This document shows positions 58,267 through 64,000 of a stretch of DNA of 64,000 bases, one piece after another. Source of the stretch: RUG563 sp045590215. GTDB lineage: Bacteria; Bacillota; Clostridia; Christensenellales; Aristaeellaceae. Every line of letters starts with the position of its first letter. Within the stretch, counting starts at the first letter, position 1. The stretch covers positions 1 to 64,000 of the forward strand of contig JAZNQO010000028.1 of assembly GCA_045590215.1 (NCBI GenBank), written 5' to 3'. The notes beneath the pieces were generated by a model. That model was not told the DNA's origin, searched no databases, and saw only the letters and a list, made by a program, of their open reading frames with translations. A program made the position numbers and the translations under genes.

Positions 58267-59415
58267 TTATGCCGTTTTCTCTGCCCCTTGCAACTTCTTT
58301 TTTGCTTCCCGCTTCTGCGTCCATTCCCGCACAAGAGCATAAAGCGCAGATGCAAGCGGCACGCCGATCAGCATCCCGAACGGCCCGGCCAGGCCGCCGC
58401 CGACAGTCACTGCCGCCAATACCCAGATGGCCGGCAGCTTAATCTTATTCCCCACCACACGGGGATAAATCAGATTTCCCTCCAGCTGCTGCAGAACAAT
58501 CAGGAACACAAGGAAAATCAACGCCTTCACGGGATCCACAATCAGAATCATAAACGCCCCTACAACGGCGGAGAAATAGGCACCAACGATGGGGATCAGG
58601 GCGCAAACGCCCACCAGAATGCTGATCATCAATACATTGGGCAGCCCCAGTATCAGCATGCCCAGGGCACACAACGACCCCAGTATGGCCGCTTCCGTCA
58701 CCTGCCCTACAATAAACGATTGGAAAGAAAAGTTCATTATTTGACCCACATGAATGGCCTTTTCCGCCCAGCCCCTGGGCAGCCATACGTGCATCAGCCG
58801 CTTCAGCTGGCGAATGAGCGTGGCCTTGCATGCCAGCATATACACCGCAAAAATCACGCCAAACACCAAATCAATCACGCTGCCGGCTGCCGCCCCAAAG
58901 ATATTGGCCGCCCCAGAAAGCAGCTTGCCGCTGCTGTTCTTCACCCATTCATCAATGGTCTGGCGCACCTGCGTCCAGTTAATATCGAAATGGGAGAAGA
59001 AGTTTTCCTGCCCGGCATCCGCCGCCGCCAGCATATCAATCACCTTTTTCGCCGTATCCACCAAAAAGCTGCCTGCATGCACCAGTTCGGGAATGACCAG
59101 CGTAATCACGCCGAACACCACCACCAGCACCACCGCCAAGGCCAGCACCAGGGCCAGCGGCCGCCGCAGCTTCTGCAAGGCAGGCTTTTTCGCCCTGGGA
59201 AACAGCCGCTTTTCCAGAGCCGTCATGGGCACATTAATAATCACCGCCAGAATAAGCCCCAGCACCAACGGATATATCAATTTTATCACAGCGTTAATAC
59301 CGTTTCCCACAGCCGCCAGATTATTTAATACTAAAAAAATCACACAGCAGGCCGCAAAAACACCGATAATCCATTTGGCCAGCTGCTTTCTTTTGTCTTT
59401 ATCGTCAATAAACAT
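58267..59415 (-). CDS. AI-2E family transporter (PerM/YdbI-like)
   Basis: 382 aa, about eight membrane segments: IIGVFAACCVIFLVLNNL, LIYPLVLGLILAVIINVP, LALVLALAVVLVVVFGVITLVI, then a soluble stretch of about 80 residues, and a C-terminal group with ILVGVCALIPIVGAYFSAVVGAFMI and LAAVTVGGGLAGPFGMLIGVPLASA, the family signature (PxxGxxxGP...G.P). Some members export AI-2, others are Na+/H+ antiporters. Start ATG 59415 follows AAAGGAG 6 bp upstream. Monocistronic. Confidence 0.93.
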   Translation of the reverse strand: MFIDDKDKRKQLAKWIIGVFAACCVIFLVLNNLAAVGNGINAVIKLIYPLVLGLILAVIINVPMTALEKRLFPRAKKPALQKLRRPLALVLALAVVLVVVFGVITLVIPELVHAGSFLVDTAKKVIDMLAAADAGQENFFSHFDINWTQVRQTIDEWVKNSSGKLLSGAANIFGAAAGSVIDLVFGVIFAVYMLACKATLIRQLKRLMHVWLPRGWAEKAIHVGQIMNFSFQSFIVGQVTEAAILGSLCALGMLILGLPNVLMISILVGVCALIPIVGAYFSAVVGAFMILIVDPVKALIFLVFLIVLQQLEGNLIYPRVVGNKIKLPAIWVLAAVTVGGGLAGPFGMLIGVPLASALYALVREWTQKREAKKKLQGAEKTA

Positions 59416-59525
59416 TTCGTTTCTCCTTTCGGACGTCACTCCGCCCGTTTTATTATTCCCAATTTTATGCCGCTTGTCAACCTCACACCACAAATTTGCC
59501 ACAAAACCATTTTGATAAACATAAA

Positions 59526-59556
59526 TCCGGACACAAACAGCCGCTTTGTGTCCGGA
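59526..59556 (-). terminator. Terminator of the FRG-rph/rdgB-phosphodiesterase operon
   Basis: TCCGGACACAAA / TTTGTGTCCGGA perfect 12-bp stem, followed by TTTATGTTT on the minus strand. Confidence 0.82.
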
Positions 59557-59577
59557 GAAGATATTGTTTCATTCCTG

Positions 59578-60033
59578 TCAGTAAAGCGTGGGGGTCACGT
59601 CTCCACGCCAGCTTATTTCCAGCAGGGCGCAATGGCCGTCCATGGCACTGCCGGGGTTGAGAAGCAGGATGCCATTCCTTTCCTCGCATCGCTGCACATG
59701 GGTGTGGCCGTAAAGAGCTGTCCGAACTTTATGTTCCATGGCCAGCAAAAGCAAGCTGTCCAGGCTCTGCTTCACCCCCTGTATATGCCCGTGGGTGAGC
59801 AGCATCCTGGCCTTGCTCATTTCCACCACTTCCAGCGTGCCCGGCTGCATAAAATCGCAGTTCCCGGCCACCTGATAGACGGGCGGCAGCACCACATCCA
59901 GCTTGGCCAGATCCCGGCTGCCGTCCCCCAGATGAAAGATAGCGTCCAGAGGGCCTCTTTCCTCCATCATCATCAGCAGGCTGGACAGGCGGCCATAATA
60001 CCCGTGAGAATCGCTGAGCACGGCAATGCGCAT
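59578..60033 (-). CDS. MJ0936/YfcE-type metallophosphoesterase
   Basis: 151 aa. Motifs: SDSHGYYG (D-x-H), FHLGDGSRD, VAGNCDF (GN), LLTHGH, LYGHTHV. Smaller than the YfcE-like protein at 6656. MJ0936-type enzymes cleave phosphodiesters such as cAMP in vitro; the true substrate is unknown. Last gene of the operon, with its ATG sharing one base with the rdgB stop (TGATG); a GTG one codon upstream is equally well spaced from GGAGG. Confidence 0.88.
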   Translation of the reverse strand: MRIAVLSDSHGYYGRLSSLLMMMEERGPLDAIFHLGDGSRDLAKLDVVLPPVYQVAGNCDFMQPGTLEVVEMSKARMLLTHGHIQGVKQSLDSLLLLAMEHKVRTALYGHTHVQRCEERNGILLLNPGSAMDGHCALLEISWRGDVTPTLY

Positions 60034-61352
60034 CACTGCAAATCCTCCAGATAGGGCAGCATCTGCTGCAAGGCCTTGGCACGGTGGCTGATGAGGTTCT
60101 TTTCTGCGCCGTCCATTTCGGCAAAGGTTTCGCCGGAGAGGTATTCAAAATAGGGGTCATAGCCAAAGCCGCCGTTGCCGCGGGGCGTGAAGGTAATCAC
60201 GCCGGGGCAGGTGCCGGAAACGGTGAAGGTTTCGCCGTTTGGCAGCACCAAGGCCATGGCACAGTTAAACTGCGCCGTGCGGCCTTCCGCCGGAACCCCG
60301 GCCATTTTTTCAATCAGCAGATCGTTATTGGCCTTGTCATCCCCATGCACCCCGGCATACCGGGCAGAAAGCACGCCGGGCTCGCCGTTCAGGGCGTCCA
60401 CCGTCAGGCCGCTGTCATCACCGATGGCGCAAAGACCGGTGGCCTTGGCAACTGCCTTGGCCTTGATGATGGCGTTGGCTTCAAAGGTATCGCCGTTTTC
60501 GTCGATATCTTCATAAAAGCCTGCTTCTTCCATGGAAATCACATGCAGGGTATCATCCAGCATTTGAGAAATTTCCCGAATCTTATGGGGGTTATTGCTG
60601 GCAATGACCAACGTGCGCTTGGGGGCAATGACCCTTGCCGCCTCGCCTAAAGCTTCCTTCTGCATTTCGTGCAGCTCGCTGATGCCCTTTTCCCCAAGGG
60701 CCAGCAGCTGGTTCAGTTCGCCCCGGCTGAAGGCTCGGCCTTCCCCGGTGCCCTGCAATTCAATGAAGGCTCCCTGCTCGTTCATCACAAAATTCATATC
60801 CGTCTGGGCAGAGCTGTCTTCAATATAGCACAGATCAAGGCAGGGGGTATCTTCCACCACCCCGGCACTGACAGCGGCAATCTGATGGTTGATGGGGCTT
60901 TCCTTCAGCTTGCCCTGCTTCATCAGCTTATCCACAGCGCAGCAAAGGGCCACAAAGCCGCCGGTGATGGAGGCCGTCCGGGTGCCGCCGTCCGCTTCCA
61001 ATACGTCACAGTCGATGGTGATAGTGCGCTCCCCAAGGAAGCGGCGGTCCACCGCCTGACGCAGTGCCCGGCCGATAAGGCGGCTGATTTCCACGCTGCG
61101 GCCGTCCTTCTTCACACCGTCACGGGCCTTTCTCCGCCCGGTGGAGGCTGGCAGCATGGCATATTCCGCTGTCACCCAGCCAAGACCCTGCCCCCGCAGG
61201 AAGGGCGGCACGCTTTCGTCAATGGATGCCGTGCAAATCACCCGCGTTCCGCCGCAGCGAATGAGGCAGCTGCCATCTGCCGTGCCCACAAAGCCCACCT
61301 GCATTTCGCAGGGGCGCAGTTCATTGGGGTTCCGTCCGTCTTTGCGTGTCAT
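60033..61352 (-). CDS. rph-rdgB: Fused RNase PH and XTP/dITP pyrophosphatase (RdgB/HAM1)
   Basis: 439 aa. Residues 1-240: RNase PH, the phosphate-dependent trimmer of tRNA 3' ends (RKDGRNPNELRPCEM, MLPASTGRRKARDGVKKDGRSVEISRLIGRALR, CDVLEADGGTRTASITGG, SAQTDMNFVM). Residues about 247-439: RdgB, which hydrolyses XTP, ITP and dITP (VIASNNPHKIREI, GDDSGLTVDALNGEPGVLSARYAG, GFGYDPYF). The two genes are often neighbours in Clostridia; here they form a single frame. Start ATG 61352 follows GGAGG. Between the FRG protein and a phosphodiesterase. Confidence 0.95.
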   Translation of the reverse strand: MTRKDGRNPNELRPCEMQVGFVGTADGSCLIRCGGTRVICTASIDESVPPFLRGQGLGWVTAEYAMLPASTGRRKARDGVKKDGRSVEISRLIGRALRQAVDRRFLGERTITIDCDVLEADGGTRTASITGGFVALCCAVDKLMKQGKLKESPINHQIAAVSAGVVEDTPCLDLCYIEDSSAQTDMNFVMNEQGAFIELQGTGEGRAFSRGELNQLLALGEKGISELHEMQKEALGEAARVIAPKRTLVIASNNPHKIREISQMLDDTLHVISMEEAGFYEDIDENGDTFEANAIIKAKAVAKATGLCAIGDDSGLTVDALNGEPGVLSARYAGVHGDDKANNDLLIEKMAGVPAEGRTAQFNCAMALVLPNGETFTVSGTCPGVITFTPRGNGGFGYDPYFEYLSGETFAEMDGAEKNLISHRAKALQQMLPYLEDLQ

Positions 61353-61356
61353 TTTT

Positions 61357-62175
61357 TCATTCCTCCGCCGTATTATTTTCTTGGTGATATTTGGGGCCAA
61401 GGGCAGCATATCGCCTTGTAATCCATTTGCAGATGCCGTCCAGACCGGGGTAAATCATGCGCTCGGAAATATTGATATAGTCCAGTTTATCCCGGATTTC
61501 CAGCTTCGTTTCCGCCGGGATGATGATGCGGCGGAAAGTCTTTTCCTCTGTTGCCAGCTCATCAATGGACACCGTGGGGTCAGAGCAGACGGAAAAGAGG
61601 GCGTATTGATTGGCAATGCGGTTGACCGCACTGGCCGGCTCAAAAAACAGCGCAAAGGGCTTTTCCGCTATGCTCTGCAGGGATTCAAAGCTGTCCGCCA
61701 CTTTATCCATCATTTCCATGGTGAAAATATTGCCCCGTTCTTTTTCCAGCATGTTTTTAAGCTTCAGGGGCAATTGCTTATTCATTTTATCAATATGGAC
61801 GCACAGGATCACGCCGTCTTTATCATAGCTATCCTGATCTTCGGTTGCAAAATGCGCCGCCACAAGGGGGGAATACGTCCAGTCAAGAAGCCTCGTTGGC
61901 AGGCCGAATTGCTGCGCCATGGCCAGCATCTGCCAGAAGGACGATACCTGCTGCAAATCCGCATAACCATATTTGCGGAAGGAGCGCAGCATCTGCTTTT
62001 CCAGGGAAAGGTCGTGGGCGCAGGCACGGTTCAAAGAGGGCATCATGCTCCAGTTTTTGTCTGCCATGCCCCGGTACACGCTGTTGTCCCGGTAGCGCAT
62101 GATGCTCTCGTCCCATACACCGTCAAAAATAGCATGCTGCAATTCGTCCCAGCTGTGGATGATGATTTCCTGCAT
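61357..62175 (-). CDS. FRG domain-containing protein
   Basis: 272 aa. FRG signature YRGMADKNWSMMPSLNR (34-50), then EKQMLRSFRKYG, LAMAQQFGLPTRLLDWTYSPLVAAHFA, the conserved H-x-G-x-P-T-R-L-L-D-W-like segment typical of the family. FRG proteins are poorly understood and occur both as housekeeping-looking genes and in mobile and toxin contexts. Start ATG 62175 follows AAAGGAAGG. It lies 4 bp before rph-rdgB, so it is the first gene of that operon. Confidence 0.88.
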   Translation of the reverse strand: MQEIIIHSWDELQHAIFDGVWDESIMRYRDNSVYRGMADKNWSMMPSLNRACAHDLSLEKQMLRSFRKYGYADLQQVSSFWQMLAMAQQFGLPTRLLDWTYSPLVAAHFATEDQDSYDKDGVILCVHIDKMNKQLPLKLKNMLEKERGNIFTMEMMDKVADSFESLQSIAEKPFALFFEPASAVNRIANQYALFSVCSDPTVSIDELATEEKTFRRIIIPAETKLEIRDKLDYINISERMIYPGLDGICKWITRRYAALGPKYHQENNTAEE

Positions 62176-62207
62176 AAAAAAGTTCCTTCCTTTTGCAAGG
62201 GTATTTG

Positions 62208-62216
62208 TGGTATAAT
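62208..62216 (+). promoter_or_regulatory. Extended -10 promoter of queH
   Basis: TGGTATAAT, 21 bp before the start; -35 is poor. The leader is very short. Confidence 0.5.
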
Positions 62217-62237
62217 GCCCGTGAGGTGTATCAGAGC

Positions 62238-62831
62238 ATGAAACGCAATTATCAATTGGAAATGGAAGAGGAAATAAAGTCTCTGCAGGGGGCAAAGCCG
62301 ACGCTGCTGCTCCATAGCTGCTGCGGCCCCTGCTCCAGTGCCGTGATTGAGCGGCTTCGGGAGCATTTCTCCCTCACCATTCTCTATTATAACCCCAATA
62401 TCGAGCCGGAGGAAGAGTATCTTTTGCGTTTATCCGAACAAAAAAGATTGCTTTCCCTGCTGAACATCCCCATCCTGCCTTGTGCATGGGATCACGAAGC
62501 CTTTTCCTGCTTCGCTGAACAGATGAAGGACGAGCCCGAAGGGGGCAGCCGCTGCACGGCCTGCTTTGCCCTGCGGCTAAATAAAACGGCGCAGCTGGCA
62601 AAAGAACATGGCTTTTCCTATTTCGCCACCACCCTGTCCGTTTCCCCCCATAAAGACCCCGTCCGGCTGAACGACATCGGCCATGCCTGTGAGGAAAAAT
62701 GGGGCGTTCGCTATCTGGTCAGCGATTTCAAAAAGAAAAACGGCTATCTGCGCTCTTTGCAGCTTTCCAAGGAATTTGACCTCTATCGTCAGGTTTACTG
62801 CGGCTGCCTTTATTCCAAGCAGCCCACCTGA
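62238..62831 (+). CDS. queH: Epoxyqueuosine reductase QueH
   Basis: 197 aa. Family Cys pattern: HSCCGPCSSAV (C28, C29, C32), CTACFALRL, and a C-terminal YCGC, which bind a 4Fe-4S cluster and a second iron. Phrases LYYNPNIEPEEEYLLR, FSYFATTLSVSPHKDP, GVRYLVSDFKKKNGYLRS are diagnostic. It carries out the last step of queuosine synthesis in tRNA. Start ATG 62238; the ribosome site is weak. It converges on birA with a 22-bp overlap of coding ends. Confidence 0.93.
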   Translation: MKRNYQLEMEEEIKSLQGAKPTLLLHSCCGPCSSAVIERLREHFSLTILYYNPNIEPEEEYLLRLSEQKRLLSLLNIPILPCAWDHEAFSCFAEQMKDEPEGGSRCTACFALRLNKTAQLAKEHGFSYFATTLSVSPHKDPVRLNDIGHACEEKWGVRYLVSDFKKKNGYLRSLQLSKEFDLYRQVYCGCLYSKQPT

Positions 62832-63556
62832 CCGCTTCCGATGGAAACTTCCCCGGTGCGGAGGATTTCTTCTCCGCTTTCCGTTTCCACGATTAAGCCG
62901 CCCATCCCATCCACGCCCGATACACGGGCGTTTTTTTGTTGCCCGTTCTGCGTGAAGGTGATTTCCTTCCCAAGGAGCAGCATCCGCTCTCTGTAATAGG
63001 AAAGGCAGCTGTCTTTTTCTTCCTGCAGGGCATCCAGAACGCAAGCGGCAATGGCTCCAATCAGCCGCTCCCGTTCTGCGTCTGTTTCCAAAGCTCCGGC
63101 AATGGGCACGCCGGGGAAGCCACCTTCCGGCATTTTCACGTTCAGGCCGATGCCAAGCGCCGCCATGTTTTCCACCGCTTCCGCTAAAATGCCGCACACC
63201 TTTTTGCCCATCAGAAATAAATCATTCACCCATTTGATGCGTAAATTCTGCCCGGTCACGCTCTCCACCCCCCGGCACACGGCGCAGGCCGCCCGGATGG
63301 TGAGCGGCAAATCGTCTTCCGAAAGGGGCAAAAGCAGGCTCATGTAAATCCCTGTGCCTTCCGGCGACAGAAAGCTGCGCCCCAATCGCCCACGCCCTGC
63401 CGTCTGGCTGTCGGCGCAAAGCAGCTGCACCTTTTTTTCGCCGCTGCGGCAGGCTTCCTTCAAGCGCAGGTTGGTAGAGTCCGTTTCACGGAGCACCGTC
63501 ACGGGTAAATCACGATGCCGCCCCAAGGAATCCCTGATTTTCTGCTCGTTCAGCAT
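62810..63556 (-). CDS. birA: Biotin-[acetyl-CoA-carboxylase] ligase (class I, no HTH)
   Basis: 248 aa. Catalytic motif GRGRLGRSF (within DSQTAGRGRLGRSF, about 50-62), KWVNDLFL (lysine and ATP site), LGIGLNVKMP, and a C-terminal SH3-like domain with GVDGMGGLIVETESGEEI. There is no N-terminal helix-turn-helix, so it can attach biotin to carboxylase carrier proteins but not act as the bio repressor. Its ATG shares one base with the upstream Eis-like stop. Confidence 0.95.
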   Translation of the reverse strand: MLNEQKIRDSLGRHRDLPVTVLRETDSTNLRLKEACRSGEKKVQLLCADSQTAGRGRLGRSFLSPEGTGIYMSLLLPLSEDDLPLTIRAACAVCRGVESVTGQNLRIKWVNDLFLMGKKVCGILAEAVENMAALGIGLNVKMPEGGFPGVPIAGALETDAERERLIGAIAACVLDALQEEKDSCLSYYRERMLLLGKEITFTQNGQQKNARVSGVDGMGGLIVETESGEEILRTGEVSIGSGQVGCLE

Positions 63557-63999
63557 CAGAAATCTTCCCTCAAATGATTGTGGTTTACAATAAACGCCTG
63601 TTGCAGTTCATCCTGCTTGCCAAACACCTCCGCATCGTCCCGGCAAAGCAGCACTTCATCCAAACTGCACACGCCGCAGCACAAAAGGGAGAAGGCCTGC
63701 ATAGAGAACGCCGCATCCGGCTGGCCGTCCGTCTTTTCCACGGTGGTTTTGCCACTCTTGCATGCCACATGGAAAACGCCGTTGTTTTCGGGAATAATCT
63801 TATCTTCCACCTGCAAGATAAAGTCCGTCTCTTCCTGCCACGGATGTCCTTCCAAAGCCTTCTGCACATTCACAATGCGCACCATGCCCCGGCTGGTATG
63901 CTCCACCCGGACGGCATAGGGTTCCTCAAACAAAATAAAGGGGTTCACGTCATGAGGCAGCCAGATTTCCATCTTGTCGCCGCCGGGAGCCAACAGCCC
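63556..63999 (-). CDS. Eis/GNAT-type protein, C-terminal SCP2-like part (truncated by window edge)
   Basis: At least 147 aa, open to the right edge. The visible part matches the C-terminal region of Eis-family N-acetyltransferases: FEEPYAVRVEHTSRGMVRIVNVQKALEGHPW, then FILQVEDKIIPENNGVFHV, and a final SLLCCGVCSLDEVL. This SCP2-like end in Eis carries the carboxy-terminal carboxylate that acts in catalysis. The GNAT acetyltransferase domain would lie outside the window. Cotranscribed with birA. Confidence 0.75.
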   Translation of the reverse strand, partial: GLLAPGGDKMEIWLPHDVNPFILFEEPYAVRVEHTSRGMVRIVNVQKALEGHPWQEETDFILQVEDKIIPENNGVFHVACKSGKTTVEKTDGQPDAAFSMQAFSLLCCGVCSLDEVLLCRDDAEVFGKQDELQQAFIVNHNHLREDF

Positions 64000-64000
64000 C

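Overview
The window looks like a chromosomal stretch of an anaerobic, spore-forming member of the Clostridia (Bacillota), probably an uncultured gut-type lineage. The evidence is a spoIIGA-sigE sporulation pair, pyruvate:ferredoxin oxidoreductase, ATP-dependent PEP carboxykinase, a CIRCE-controlled groESL operon, a T-box leader before leuS, DUF1622 and DUF4364 proteins, and a secreted GH10 xylanase. I cannot name the species. Protein-coding density is high and strong AGGAGG-type ribosome binding sites are common.

Layout. 1-820: right end of a probable integrated element (3' part of a tyrosine recombinase) next to the 3' end of tRNA-Thr. 1038-5693: XRE regulator, the nadD/yqeK-rsfS-arsC-like operon, a membrane protein and a propeller-like protein. 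5934-7201: secreted chagasin-like inhibitor and YfcE-like phosphodiesterase. 7871-11374: nifJ. 11985-16693 (minus) and 16872-23367 (plus): two divergent five-gene operons, mostly uncharacterised membrane or secreted proteins (CotH kinase, RsiV-like, pyridine-nucleotide-independent-type thioredoxin reductase; Tet/EF-G-like GTPase, BspA/SH3 paralogues, PstS-like protein). 23496-31726: pckA, a flavodoxin/SCP2/membrane fusion under a PadR regulator, an SPFH protein with a degenerate receiver, an SGNH hydrolase and a MutY-GNAT fusion. 31898-35959: groESL and spoIIGA-sigE. 35998-45892: Nudix/aldo-keto reductase/DUF1622, leuS with T-box, M32 carboxypeptidase, xylanase, HAD phosphatases, an XRE protein with a basic tail. 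46346-53846: Mrp, a sugar-oxidoreductase operon, mnmG, pfkA. 54119-64000: HerA-like ATPase, ispDF, DUF4364, AI-2E transporter family, rph-rdgB fusion, FRG protein, queH, birA, Eis-like protein.

Most striking: (i) a family of about 320-400 bp multi-hairpin intergenic repeats (five copies, one inverted) whose central stem changes sequence between copies but stays paired; (ii) the two divergent operons of mostly uncharacterised envelope proteins, one with an apparent AUA start codon; (iii) several gene fusions (nadD-yqeK, mutY-GNAT, flavodoxin-SCP2-membrane, ispDF, rph-rdgB); (iv) a consensus promoter with two 17-bp operator repeats before the PadR gene; (v) two long near-perfect palindromes at 53879-54103. 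All functions are read from sequence motifs by eye; no database search was run.
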